Shown here in pieces: positions 48,775-60,734 of a DNA stretch of 64,000 bases. The notes under the pieces are model-generated. The model was not told where the DNA came from. It saw nothing but the letters and a program-made list of their open reading frames with translations, and ran no database searches. Location: contig CATNEN010000011.1 of NCBI GenBank assembly GCA_950097015.1, positions 6,567,001 through 6,631,000 on the forward strand, written 5' to 3'. The DNA is from Macrostomum hystrix (taxonomy: Eukaryota; Platyhelminthes; Macrostomidae). The first letter of the stretch is position 1. The number at the start of each line of letters is the position of its first letter. A program made the translations under genes and the position numbers.

Positions 48775-51700
48775 CAAACTATCCTTCCTATCCTATCCTA
48801 TCCTTCCTTCCTCCTTCCTCCGTCTTCCTTCCTTCTCCTCACTCCTTCCTCCTTCTCCTTCCTCCTTCCTCCTCCTTCCTCCTTGCTTCCTTATCCTTCC
48901 TCCTCTTTCCTACTCCTTCCTCCTTCTTCCTTCCTTCCTCTTTCCTACTTCCTTCCTCCTTCCTCCTTCCTTTCTCCTTCCCCCTTCCTCCTTCCTTCTC
49001 CTTCCTCCTCCTTCCTCCTTCCTTTCTCCTTCCCCCTTCCTCCTTCCTTCTCCTTCCTCCTCCTTCCTCCTTCCTTTCTCCTTCCCCTATCCTCCTTCCT
49101 CCCTCCTCCTCCTTCCTCCTTCCTTTCCTCCTTCCTCCTCCTTCGTCCTTCCCCTTCCTCCTCCTTCCTTCCTCCTTCCTTCCTCCTTCCTCCTCCTTCG
49201 TCCTTCCCCTTTCCTCCTCCTTCCTCCTTCCTTCCTCCTTCCTCCTTCTTTCCTTCTCCTTCCTCCTTCCTCCTCCCTCTCTCCTTCCTTCCTCCTTCCT
49301 CCCTCCTCCTTCCTCCTTCCTCCTTCCTCCTTCCTCCCTCCTTCTTTCTCCTTCCTCCTCCTTCCTCCTTCCTCCTTCCTCCTTCCTCCTCCCTCCTTCT
49401 TCCTTCCTTTCTCCTTCCTCCTTCCTTCCTCCTCCTTCCTCCTCCTTTCTCCTTCCTCCTTCCTCCTTCCTCCTTCCTTCCTTCTCCTTCCTCCTCCTTC
49501 CTCCTTCCTCCCTCCTTCCTCCTTCCTTCCTCCTTCCTCCTCCTTCGTCCTTCCCCTTTCCTCCTCCTTCCTCCTTGCTTCCTCTTTCCTCCCTCCTCCT
49601 CCTTCTCCTTCCTCCTTCCTCCTTCTTCTTTCCTCCCTTCTCCTCCTTCTCCTTCCTCCTTCCTACTTCCTCCTTCCTCCTTCCTTCCTTCTCCTTCCTC
49701 CTCCTTTCTCCTTCCTCCTTCCTTCCTCCTTCCTCCATCCTCCTTCCTCCTTCCTCCTCCTTCCTCTTTCCTCCTTCCTTCCTCCTTCCTCCTTCCTTTC
49801 TCCTTCCCCCTTCCTCCTTCCTTCTCCTTCCTCCTCTTCCTCCTTCCTTTCTCCTTCCCCTTCCTCCTTCCTCCCTCCTCCTCCATCCTCCCTCCTCCTT
49901 CCTCCTTCGACCTTCCTCCTCCTTCCTTCCTTCTCCTCCCTCCTTCCTCCTTCTCCTTCCCCCTTCCTCCATCCTCCCTCCTACTTCCTCCTCCTTCTCC
50001 TTCCTCCTTCCTTCCTCATTCCTTCCTCCTCCTTCCTACTTCTCCCTTCCTTCCTTCTCCTCCCTCCTTCCTCCTTCCTCCTTCGACCTTCCTCCTCCTT
50101 CCTTCCGTCTCCTCCCTCCTTCCTCCTTCTCCTTCCCCCTTCCTCCATCCTCCCTCCTACTTCCTCCTCCTTCTCCTTCCTCCTTCCTTCCTCATTCCTT
50201 CCTCCTCCTTCCTCCTTCTCCCTTCCTTCCTTCTCCTCCCTCCTTCCTCCTTCTCCTTCCTCCTTCCTCCTTCCTCCTCCTTTTTCCTTGCTTCCTTCTC
50301 CTTCCTCCTCTTTCCTACTCCTTCCTCCTTCCTCCTCCTTCCTTCCTTACTTCCCCCTTCCTCCTCCTTCCTCCTTCCTCCTCCTTCCTCCCTCCTTCCT
50401 CCTTCCTTTCTCCTTCCCCCTTCCACCTTCCTTCCTCCTTCCTCCTTCCTTCCTCCTTCCTCCTTCCTCCTTCCTTCCTCCTTCCTCCTTCCTCCTTCCT
50501 TCTCCTTCCTCCCTCCTCCTTCCACCTTCCTTCCTCCTTCCTCCTTCCTTCCTCCTTCCTCCTTCCTCCTTCCTTCCTCCTTCCTCCTTCCTCCTTCCTT
50601 CTCCTTCCTCCCTCCTCCTTCCTCCTTCCTCCTCCCTCCTTTCTCCTTCTCCTTCCTCCTTCCACCTTCCTTCCTCTTTCCTTCCTCCTTCCTCCTTCCT
50701 CCTTCCTCCTTCCTCCATCTTCTTTCCTCCCTCCTCCTCCTTCTCCTCCCTCCTTCCTTCCTTCTCCCACCTTCTTCCCTCCTCCTTCCTCCTTCCTCCT
50801 CCATCCTTCCTCCTTCTCCTTCCTCCTTGCTTCCTCTTTCCTCCCTCCTCCTTCTTCTCCTTCCTCCTTCCTTCCTCCTCCTTCCTCCTCCTTCCTCCTT
50901 CCTCCTTCCTCCTTCCTTCCTCCTCCTTCCACCTCCTTCCTCCTTTCTCCTTTCTCCTTCCTCCTTCCTCCTTCCTTCCTGCTCCTTCCTCCTCCTTCCT
51001 CCTTCCTCCTTCCTCCTTCCTCCTTCCTTCATTCTCCTTCCTCCTCCTTCCTCCTTCCTCCTTTCTCCTTCCTCCTCCTTCCTCCTCCTTCCTCCTTCCT
51101 CCTTCCTCCTTTCTCCTTCCTTCCTCCTCCTTTCTCTTCCTTCCTCCTTCCTTCTTCCTCCTTCCTCCTCCTTCCTCCTTCTTCCGCCTTCCTCCTTCCT
51201 CCTTCCTTCTCCTTCCTCCTTCCTCCTTCCTCCTTCTTCCGCCTTCCTCCTTCCCCCTTCCTCCTTCCTCCCTCCTCCTCCTTCCTTCCTCCTTCCTTCC
51301 TCCTTCCTCCTCCTTCGTCCTTCCCCTTTCCTCCTCCTTCCTCCTTCCTTCCTCCTTCCTCCTTCTTTCCTTCTCCTTCCTCCTTCCTCCTCCCTCTCTC
51401 CTTCCTTCCTCCTTCCTCCCTCCTCCTTCCTCCTTCCTCCTTCCTCCTTCCTCCCTCCTTCTTTCTCCTTCCTCCTCCTTCCTCCTTCCTCCTTCCTCCT
51501 TCCTCCTCCCTCCTTCTTCCTTCCTTTCTCCTTCCTCCTTCCTTCCTCCTCCTTCCTCCTCCTTTCTCCTTCCTCCTTCCTCCTTCCTCCTTCCTTCCTT
51601 CTCCTTCATCCTCCTTCCTCCTTCCTCCCTCCTTCCTCCTTCCTTCCTCCTTCCTCCTCCTTCGTCCTTCCCCTTTCCTCCTCCTTTCTCCTTCCTCCTT

Positions 51701-54700
51701 CCTCCTTCCTCCTTCCTTCCTTCTCCTTCATCCTCCTTCCTCCTTCCTCCCTCCTTCCTCCTTCCTTCCTCCTTCCTCCTCCTTCGTCCTTCCCCTTTCC
51801 TCCTCCTTCCTCCTTTCTTCCTCTTTCCTCCCTCCTCCTCCTTCTCCTTCCTCCTTCCTCCTTCTTCTTTCCTCCCTTCTCCTCCTTCTCCTTCCTCCTT
51901 CCTACTTCCTCCTTCCTCCTTCCTTCCTTCTCCTTCCTCCTCCTTTCTCCTTCCTCCTTCCTTCCTCCTTCCTCCTTCCTCCTTCCTCCTCCTTCCTCCT
52001 TCCTCCTTCCTCCTCCTTCCTCCTTCCTCCTTCCTCCTTCCTCATTCCTTCCTCCTCCTTCCTCCTTCCTCCTTCCTCCTCCTTCCTCCTTCCTCCTTCC
52101 TCCTTCCTCCTTGCTTCCTCCTCCTTCCTCCTCCTTCCTCCTTCCTCCTTCCTCCTTCCTCCTTCCTTCCTTCTCCTTCCTCCTCCTTCCTCCTTCCTCC
52201 TTCCTTCCTCCTTCCTTCCTCCTTCCTCCTCCTTCGTCCTTCCCCTTTCCTCCTCCTTCCTCCTTCCTTCCTCCTTCCTCCTTCTTTCCTTCTCCTTCCT
52301 CCTTCCTCCTTCCTCCTCCCTCCCTCCTTCCTCCCTCCTTCTTCCTCCTTCCTTCCTCCTTCCCCCTTCCGCCTCCTTCCTCCTTCCTCCTCCTTCCTCC
52401 TTCCTTCCTCCTTCCTCCTTACTTCCTCCTTCCCCCTTCCACCTACCTTCCTCATTCCTCCTTCCTCCCTCCTCCCTCCTTTCTCCTTCCTCCTTCCTCC
52501 TCCTTCCTTCCTTCTCCTCCCTCCTTCCTCCTTCTCCTTCCTTCTTCCTTCCTCTTTCCTCCTTCCTTCCTCCTTCCTCCTTCCTTTCTCCTTCCCCCTT
52601 CCTCCTTCCTTCTCCTTCCTCCTCTTCCTCCTTCCTTTCTCCTTCCCCTTCCTCCTTCCTCCCTCCTCCTCCATCCTCCCTCCTCCTTCCTCCTTCGACC
52701 TTCCTCCTCCTTCCTTCCTTCTCCTCCCTCCTTCCTCCTTCTCCTTCCCCCTTCCTCCATCCTCCCTCCTACTTCCTCCTCCTTCTCCTTCCTCCTTCCT
52801 TCCTCATTCCTTCCTCCTCCTTCCTACCTTCTCCTTCCTTCCTTCTCCTCCCTCCTTCCTCCTTCCTCCTTCGACCTTCCTCCTCCTTCCTTCCGTCTCC
52901 TCCTCCTTCCTCCTTCTCCTTCCCCTTCCTCCATCCTCCCTCCTACTTCCTCCTCCTTCTCCTTCCTCCTTCCTTCCTCATTCCTTCCTCCTCCTTCCTC
53001 CTTCTCCCTTCCTTCCTTCTCCTCCCTCCTTCCTCCTTCTCCTTCCTCCTTCCTCCTTCCTCCTCCTTTTTCCTTGCTTCCTTCTCCTTCCTCCTTCCTT
53101 CCTCCTTCCTTCCTCCTTCCTCCTCCTTCGTCCTTCCCCTTTCCTCCTCCTTCCTCCTTCCTTCCTCCTTCCTCCTTCTTTCCTTCTCCTTCCTCCTTCC
53201 TCCTTCCTCCTCCCTCCCTCCTTCCTCCCTCCTTCTTCCTCCTTCCTTCCTCCTTCCCCCTTCCGCCTCCTTCCTCCTTCCTCCTCCTTCCTCCTTCCTT
53301 CCTCCTTCCTCCTTACTTCCTCCTTCCCCCTTCCACCTACCTTCCTCATTCCTCCTTCCTCCCTCCTCCCTCCTTTCTCCTTCCTCCTTCCTCCTCCTTC
53401 CTTCCTTCTCCTCCCTCCTTCCTCCTTCTCCTTCCTTCTTCCTTCCTCTTTCCTCCTTCCTTCCTCCTTCCTCCTTCCTTTCTCCTTCCCCCTTCCTCCT
53501 TCCTTCTCCTTCCTCCTCTTCCTCCTTCCTTTCTCCTTCCCCTTCCTCCTTCCTCCCTCCTCCTCCATCCTCCCTCCTCCTTCCTCCTTCGACCTTCCTC
53601 CTCCTTCCTTCCTTCTCCTCCCTCCTTCCTCCTTCTCCTTCCCCCTTCCTCCATCCTCCCTCCTACTTCCTCCTCCTTCTCCTTCCTCCTTCCTTCCTCA
53701 TTCCTTCCTCCTCCTTCCTACTTCTCCCTTCCTTCCTTCTCCTCCCTCCTTCCTCCTTCCTCCTTCGACCTTCCTCCTCCTTCCTTCCGTCTCCTCCCTC
53801 CTTCCTCCTTCTCCTTCCCCCTTCCTCCATCCTCCCTCCTACTTCCTCCTCCTTCTCCTTCCTCCTTCCTTCCTCATTCCTTCCTCCTCCTTCCTCCTTC
53901 TCCCTTCCTTCCTTCTCCTCCCTCCTTCCTCCTTCTCCTTCCTCCTTCCTCCTTCCTCCTCCTTTTTCCTTGCTTCCTTCTCCTTCCTCCTCTTTCCTAC
54001 TCCTTCCTCCTTCCTCCTCCTTCCTTCCTTACTTCCCCCTTCCTCCTCCTTCCTCCTTCCTCCTCCTTCCTCCCTCCTTCCTCCTTCCTTTCTCCTTCCC
54101 CCTTCCACCTTCCTTCCTCCTTCCTCCTTCCTTCCTCCTTCCTCCTTCCTCCTTCCTTCCTCCTTCCTCCTTCCTCCTTCCTTCTCCTTCCTCCCTCCTC
54201 CTTCCTCCTTCCTCCTCCCTCCTTTCTCCTTCTCCTTCCTCCTTCCTCCTTCCTTCCTCTTTCCTTCCTCCTTCCTCCTTCCTCCTTCCTCCTTCCTCCA
54301 TCTTCTTTCCTCCCTCCTCCTCCTTCTCCTCCCTCCTTCCTTCCTTCTCCCACCTTCTTCCCTCCTCCTTCCTCCTTCCTCCTCCATCCTTCCTCCTTCT
54401 CCTTCCTCCTTGCTTCCTCTTTCCTCCCTCCTCCTTCTTCTCCTTCCTCCTTCCTTCCTCCTCCTTCCTCCTCCTTCCTCCTTCCTCCTTTCTCCTTTCT
54501 CCTTCCTCCTTCCTCCTTCCTTCCTGCTCCTTCCTCCTCCTTCCTCCTTCCTCCTTCCTCCTTCCTCCTTCCTTCATTCTCCTTCCTCCTCCTTCCTCCT
54601 TCCTCCTTCCTTCCTCCTTCCTTCCTCCTTCCTCCTCCTTCGTCCTTCCCCTTTTCCTCCTCCTTGCTCCTTCCCTCCTCCTTCCTCCTTCTTTCCTTCT

Positions 54701-56660
54701 CCTTCCTCCTTCCTCCTCCCTCCCTCCTTCCTTCCTCCTTCCTCCGTCCTCCTTCCTCCTTCCTCCTTCCTCCTTCCTCCTTCCTTCTTTCTCCTTCCTC
54801 CTCCTTCCTCCTTCCTCCTTCCTCCTCCCTCCTTCTTCCTTCCTTCCTTCTTCCTCCTTCCTTCCTCCTCCTTCCTCCTCCTTCCTCCTTCCGCCTTCCT
54901 CCTTCCTCCTTCTTTCCTCCTTCCTTCCTCCTTCCCCCTCCTTCGTCCTTCCCCTTTCCTCCTCCTTCCTCCTTGCTTCCTCTTTCCTCCCTCCTCCTCC
55001 TTCTCCTTCCTCCTTCCTCCTTCCTCCTTCCTCCATCCTTCCTTCTCCTTCCTCCTCCTTCCTCCTTCCTCCTTCCTTCCTCCTTCCTTCCTCCTTCCTC
55101 CTCCTTCGTCCTTCCCCTTTCCTCCTCCTTCCTCCTTGCTTCCTCTTTCCTCCCTCCTCCTCCTTCTCCTTCCTCCTTCCTCCTTCTTCTTTCCTCCCGT
55201 CTCCTCCTTCTCCTTCCTCCTTCCTACTTCCTCCTTCCTCCTTCCTTCCTTCCTCCTCCTTCTCCTTCCTCCTTCCTCCTCCTTCCTTCCTCCTCCTTCC
55301 TCCTTCCTCCCTCCTCCCTCCTCCTTCCTCCTTCCTCTTTCCTCCTTTCTCCTTCATCCTTCCTCCTTCTTCCTCCTTTCTCCTTCCTCCTTCCTCCTCC
55401 TTCCTCCTTCCTCCTTCCTCCTTCCTTCCTCCTTCCTCCTTCCTCCTTCCTCCTTCCTCCTCCCTCCTTCTTCCTTCCTTTCTCCTTCCCCCTTCCTCCT
55501 TCCTCCTCCTTCCTCCTTCCTTCCTCTTTCCTCCCTCCTCCTCCTTCTCCTTCCTCCTTCCTCCTTCTTCCTCCTCCTTCCTCCTTCCTCACTCCTCCTT
55601 CCTCCTTCCTTCCTTCCCTTTCCTCCTCCTTTCTCCTTCCTTCCTCCTCCTTTCTCCTCCTTCCTCCTTCCTCCTTCCTCCTTCCTCCTCCTTCCTCCTT
55701 GCTTCCTCTTTCCTCCCTCCTCCTCCTTCTCCTTCCTCCTTCCTCCTTCTTCCTTCCTTTCTCCTTCCCCCTTCCTCCTTCCTCCTCCTTCCTCCTTCTT
55801 CCTCCTTCTTTCTTCCTTCTCCTTCCTTCTCCTTTCCTCCCTCCTCCTTCCTCCTTCCTCCTTCCTCCTTCCTCCTCCTTCCTCCTCCTTTCTCCTTCCT
55901 TTCTCCTTCCCCCTTCCTCCTTCCTCCTACCTCCTTCCTCTTTCCTCCTTCCTTCCTCGTCCTTACTCCTTCCTCCTTCCTTCCTCCTTCCTCTTTCCTC
56001 CCTCCTCTTCCTTCTTCCTTCCTCCTTCCTCCTTCCTCCTTCCTCCTTCCTCCTTCCTCCTCCTTCCTCCTTCCTTCCTCCTTCCTTCCTCCTTCCTCCT
56101 TCCTCCTCCTTCCTCCTTCCTCCTTCGTCCTTCCTCCTTCCTTCCTCCTTCCTCCCTCCTCCTTCCTCCTTCCTCCTTCCTCCCTCCTCCTTCCTCCTTC
56201 CTCCTTCCTCCCTCCTCCTTCCTCCTTTCTCCGCCTTCCTCCTTCCTCCGTCCTCTTCCTCCTTCCTTCCTCCTTCCTTCCTCTTTCCTCCCTCCTCCTC
56301 CTTCTTCTTCCTCCTTCCTCCTTCCTCCATCCTCCTTCCTCCCTCCTCCTTCCTCCTTCTTTTTTCCTCCTTCCTCCTTCCTTCCTTCCTCCTTCCTCCT
56401 TCCTCCTTCCTTCCTCCTTCCTCCCTTCTCCTCCTTCTCCTTTCTCCTTCCTCCTTCCTCCTTCTTCCTTCCTCCTTCCTCCTTCCTTCCTCCTTCCTCC
56501 TTCCACCTCCTTCTCCTTTCTCCTTCCTCCTTCCTCCTTCCTCCTTCCTCCTTCCTCCTTCCTTCCTCCTTCCTCCCTCCTCCTTCCTCCTTCCTCCTTC
56601 CTCCTTCCTCCTTCCTCCTTCCTCCCTCTTCCTCCTTCCTTCCTCCTCCTTCCTCCATTC
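48775..56660. repeat. 7.9-kb homopyrimidine tract, TTCCTCC-type units
   Basis: Almost every plus-strand base is C or T, in irregular CTTCCTC / TTCCTCC / CTTCCTT combinations, with rare purines such as TCGACC, TTGCTTCC, CTTCGTCC and TACTTCC. Those rare markers reveal large block duplications: a TTTTTCCTTGC marker occurs at 50281, 53077 and 53963, and TCGACC pairs near 49909/50086, 52697/52872 and 53590/53767. All three plus frames stay open for about 2,600 codons, and many minus frames are open too; these are not genes. Located between the 3' ends of two convergent genes. Confidence 0.98.
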
Positions 56661-56890
56661 CAAAAAACATTCCAAAAAAGAAATAACAAAAACAAATTAT
56701 AACAATGGCACGCTATATTGTTATATTTTATCATTTACATGCCTCATTATCACATACATTTATTGACATATTCAATCAAATACTACTAATTGTTCCTCTC
56801 CTTAAATCTTCAAACGCATAAACAAAAGACCCTATTCACCGAACCACTCCTGCAAAGTCTCTGCTTCATCTACGCTCACTCACTGACGAC
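56661..56890. other. 3' flank of the B-box/NHL gene
   Basis: 230 bp of AT-rich sequence between the pyrimidine tract and the stop codon, presumably the 3' UTR of the minus-strand gene. No unambiguous poly(A) signal chosen. Confidence 0.4.
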
Positions 56891-58501
56891 TCACTCCATA
56901 TTCAGCACCACCAGTCGACTGTTCACATAGTCAGCCACCACCAGCTGCTCGCGCGCGCCTTCCGTCACCACCGCCAGACCTCTTGGATAATTAAATCTGC
57001 CGACTTCGCTGCCGCTCTCGCCCGGCACCCCCAGAGTCCACAGCAGCGACCCGTCGTCTGCAGCCACCGCTCGAACTGAGTGACCCCTCCACTCACTCAC
57101 GAACAGGCGGCCTCTCCTGTCCACGGCCACACCCGCTGGCAAAACAAACTCTTTGAGGCCGCAACGCTCAGTCGGGTGCGAGGCGACCACCTGCTGGGTG
57201 TCAATGCGTACTCTGTGCACCTGCATGTACTTCCTGTCTGTCACCAGAATGCTGTTGTCGTGAATCGCCAGTCTGCACAGTTCAGCATCAGGAAAATCGG
57301 TCAGCATGATGACCTTCTCCATCTCGCCAGTCGCTTTGCTGAATGCAACAATTTTGTTGCCACCAGACACAAACACGGAGCCTGCGTTGCCGCCGATTCC
57401 CAAGATACGAAAGCCCTCGATTCGTGGTTCGATTCGACGCACCTTTCGACCGCTCAGGTCCGTCACTGTCACTGCGTCCCCTTGAGCAATGAACAGCAGC
57501 TGACGGTCGCAGTGAAGACCCAAGATGTCCATCTTCCAGTCGATGTCGCAGTGGCACCGCAGCTTCTTCGAGCCGTCCACAGACACCACCTGAAGGTGAT
57601 TCTTGGCACTACTTGAAGAAATTGATGCGAAGATGCAGGGCTCAGGCAGAGCCTCACCGCCGTCACTCGCTGACTCGGCGGCCACCACACGGCCCGAACG
57701 GTCACCAACGAATCCGCTGGTGTCGCTGCACACCGCCAGCCACTCAACCCAGCCATCCAGCTTGACCTCGTGACTGTACACAATCGGATCGAGCAATGCC
57801 TGTCTCGCCATCGCCTTCACTGCGTCTTCGATCTCCTCGGGTGTCGCGCTGACCTCAGCGTCTCTCCAGCCCTCACCAGTCCACACGTTCACACGAGCCA
57901 ACGCTCTGCCGAACTGCTCCGACACCTGCCCCAGTCGATCCAGCTGCTGCTCCGCTCCCAAGCTCTCCTCCAGCGACTTCTGCAGCCGATCAAAGTCCGC
58001 CTTCAAGTCATCGAGCGACAACTCCATCGACATCGTCAGCTCGACAAGCTTCGACATCTCGCCTGCAGCCTCCGCCATCGACGTCTCCTGCCTGTAGCTT
58101 CTCACATCGTCCATGTCCCGCTGCCACACACGCGCTGTCTCAATCCGAGCTATCATCGGACCTGTCAGTCGATCTTCACTCGAATCCAGGTATCTCCGCA
58201 TCGTCTCATACAGCTGCTTCGCCCGTCGCAGCTGCTCCTCCATCTCGTGAATCCAATCTCCTCCACCACCTGCTGCACTGCCACCTGCAGCTTCGGCTTG
58301 TGGGAAGGCACGCAGCTTCTCAGCGACCTTCTCCTTCAGCTTGAGGGCATCCGCCACATCAACACTCAGGTGTTCCGAGCACAGGTAGCGCTCGGAGAAC
58401 GGACCCAGGCCGACTGCAGCTTTTTGGCAGACGACGCAGATTGGGATCACTTCAGGAGGTCCTTCGGAACTCGAGCTGTCGCTGGAGTCTCCACGCTGCA
58501 T
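56891..58501 (-). CDS. B-box-like / coiled-coil / NHL-repeat protein (TRIM-NHL-like)
   Basis: 536 aa, single exon, ATG at 58501 and TGA at 56891. The N-terminus is Ser/Asp-rich, then a single zinc-knuckle of B-box type: Cys22, Cys25, Cys41, His44 (ICVVCQ ... YLCSEH). Residues about 85-200 are predicted coiled coil (heptads, Glu/Leu/Arg-rich). The C-terminal 300 residues form a beta-propeller with NHL repeats, best seen in LPAGVAVDRRGRLFVSEW and NYPRGLAVVTEG followed by LVVADYVNSRLVVL. No RING finger is visible, so it would be a TRIM-like protein without E3 catalytic domain, as common in spiralian lineage-specific expansions. Such proteins bind RNA or protein through the propeller; the partner here is unknown. 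Confidence 0.85.
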   Translation of the reverse strand: MQRGDSSDSSSSEGPPEVIPICVVCQKAAVGLGPFSERYLCSEHLSVDVADALKLKEKVAEKLRAFPQAEAAGGSAAGGGGDWIHEMEEQLRRAKQLYETMRRYLDSSEDRLTGPMIARIETARVWQRDMDDVRSYRQETSMAEAAGEMSKLVELTMSMELSLDDLKADFDRLQKSLEESLGAEQQLDRLGQVSEQFGRALARVNVWTGEGWRDAEVSATPEEIEDAVKAMARQALLDPIVYSHEVKLDGWVEWLAVCSDTSGFVGDRSGRVVAAESASDGGEALPEPCIFASISSSSAKNHLQVVSVDGSKKLRCHCDIDWKMDILGLHCDRQLLFIAQGDAVTVTDLSGRKVRRIEPRIEGFRILGIGGNAGSVFVSGGNKIVAFSKATGEMEKVIMLTDFPDAELCRLAIHDNSILVTDRKYMQVHRVRIDTQQVVASHPTERCGLKEFVLPAGVAVDRRGRLFVSEWRGHSVRAVAADDGSLLWTLGVPGESGSEVGRFNYPRGLAVVTEGAREQLVVADYVNSRLVVLNME

Positions 58502-59271
58502 TTTCAGATTCGAGGTCTGGAAAGAGAGTCGGAAAGAGGCCGTGTGAGTTGAAGACTGCTGCCGGAATCTGCCAGAACTCTAATATTATCTCAGTGTCAA
58601 AAATTCTCAACTTCAACTCGCTACCTTAGAAAGCTGTGAAGCAAAAAAGTTGCAGAACTGCCGTAAGCAGGCCGATGCTGAGGCTCAGGTGAGAATGAGT
58701 TTCAATCACACAGCAGTCAAAAGCTGTGCTCAGGAGTCTGAGATGACTCTTATGTCAGCTAGGTGTCTCAGTTAAACTCTTCTCCGTTGCCATGGAAACA
58801 GTGAGAGGCCTGAGTCTGGTCGATATAGAGAACAGAATGAAATCCTTGAGTCGCTCTGCTCCGGCAGCTCAGTTTGTCGGCAAAAGACAGTGAGAGTGAA
58901 ATCTGTTTTAGTTTATTCTCGGTCGAACGCGAATTCAAAATGCTTTCTGCGGCTGCGTGCATTTCTCTGCGGCTGGGACAGAGAGGGCCGGCTCTGAGCA
59001 GCACTAAGCACAGCTGAGCACCCACCTCTGCCTCCAACTGCTCACAATGGGAGCGTAGATTGGGTGAGTGTACTCAAATGCATTGTTTGTGCACTTAGCT
59101 GTGCCATCTTGAGCCCAAAGTACGACCCGAGACATTGTGGCTCTGCTTGTCAGACACTTTCTGACAGATCCGAGCTGTTAGAGATGCGATCGACCTGTTA
59201 GAGTAGGGAAAAACAACAGGCCAGCAGTTCAAGACGTTGGAAAAATCTCATATTTACTTTTTTGTCTGATA
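58502..59271. other. Upstream region of the B-box/NHL gene
   Basis: About 770 bp expected to hold the minus-strand promoter and 5' UTR. A minus-strand frame at 58768-59037 lacks an ATG start and recognisable motifs. Two stray CTGTTAGA motifs near 59176 and 59195 resemble the core of the CNOT6 intron arrays. Confidence 0.4.
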
Positions 59272-59525
59272 TTAGCCTCATCAGCTCACCTACCATTAGC
59301 CTCATCAGCTCACCTACCATTAGCCTCATCAGCTCACCTACCATTAGCCTCATCAGCTCACATTAGCTTCATGAGCTCAAATTAGCTTCATCAGCTCACA
59401 TTATCCTCATCAGCTCACATTATCCTCATCAGCTCACATTATCCTCATCAGCTCACATTAGCTTCATGAGCTCACAGTAGCTTCATCAGCTCACATTAGC
59501 TTCATGAGCTCACAGTAGCTTCAAC
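59272..59525. repeat. 21-24-bp minisatellite
   Basis: About 11 units with TTAGCCTCATCAGCTCAC changing to TTAGCTTCATGAGCTCAC and TTATCCTCATCAGCTCAC; the first units are 24 bp with an extra CTACC. Confidence 0.95.
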
Positions 59526-59734
59526 GCCACCTGCAGGCCAGAGAAGGACTTTGGCAGTGCCCAAGTGCCCTATTCTTAGTCAATAACGTTTTGTTATTCG
59601 CTTTTATGACTGTTTAACAAAATGTTTGTTGTTAACAACAATATTGTTAGTAACAAAATTCTACCCGAGTACACCCGAGTCCACCAGATACACTCAACGT
59701 TTTCTTTCTGACCCTTCAATGTTTCTTCCCCAAC

Positions 59735-60190
59735 CATGATCTCGTACCCAAATGTACATTCTATGCCTAAATATCTCGTCCACAAATGTACATTCTCCCC
59801 CCAAAATGTCTCGTCCCTAAAAATATATTCAACCCCTCATGATCTCCTCCCCAAATGTACATTCTACCCACAAATATCTCTTCCCCAAATGTACATTCTA
59901 CCCCAAAAGATCTCTTCCCCAAATGTACATTGTACCCATGATGATCTCATCCCCAATATGCATTCTACCCACAAACATCTCTTCCCCAAATGTACATTCT
60001 ACCCACAAATATCTCATCCCCACATGTAATCAACCCCCAAAGATCTCTTCCCAATACATTACACCCACAAATATCTCATCCCCAAAAGTACATTCTACCC
60101 ACAAATATCTCTTCCCCAAATGTACATTACACCCACAAATATCTCATCCCCAAAAGTACATTCTACCCACAAATATCTCTTCCCCAAGGT
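59735..60190. repeat. ~35-bp array with AATGTACATT core
   Basis: About 13 units containing CCCAAATGTACATTCTACCC and ACAAATATCTCTTC. The palindromic core recurs in CNOT6 intron 5. Three short frames open through it are artefacts. Confidence 0.92.
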
Positions 60191-60734
60191 GCGGTTTAAG
60201 TATAAATCATTATCATTTTGCAACACTCTAATTTCAACAACAAATGTTGTGAATCTGCATTCTATACATATAAGCATGTTTATTAGGCCACAGTCACGTA
60301 CAGCAGACAGCAGCAATTCCATTGATTTCCTCCTCATCACCGGGGGTTACAGGACAAAGTCGGGAGATTCGGCCGAACGAGGTCGCCCTTGATTTCCCGA
60401 CACCGAAGTGATTTATTATCCGACTCCCAACGCAACCACCAAAAATATTCGAGTCCCAATGCGAAGGAGACATGAGACCATTTCTTTTTCCCTGTGGTCA
60501 CGTTCCCAACGGGAGTTCTGTTAGGGATAAAATAGAAACACAGAGAGATCAATACAAACACATCCCCAACAGCGCAATCTGAAGCTTGATTTGGGATTTA
60601 TTGCCCAAGCAATAAGGAGGCCGCGATTTCAGCCAGTTCAGTGGACAGAATTTATTAGCCAGTTTTGCATTGGTACAGGACCCAAATAGTACGATAAATC
60701 GACTTCATTTTATAGGAACCTACAGTCTTCCATC
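60191..60734. other. Non-repetitive interval between arrays
   Basis: About 540 bp, moderately GC-rich. TGTTAGGGATAAAATAG near 60519 and CCCCAACA near 60563 look faintly like LTR ends, but no pair of repeats or primer-binding site supports that. No gene is called. Confidence 0.35.

Noticed and set aside
48740-56766. 2,627-2,648-codon frames
   Set aside because: They are Ser/Phe/Leu/Pro-only translations of the homopyrimidine tract, open in all three frames.
58768-59037. 89-codon minus frame upstream of the B-box/NHL gene
   Set aside because: It has no ATG start, no recognisable motif, and its position fits a promoter or 5' UTR.
60337-60600. Possible LTR retrotransposon end
   Set aside because: TGTTAGGG and CCCCAACA look like LTR termini, but there is no matching second LTR, primer-binding site or polymerase-like frame in the window.
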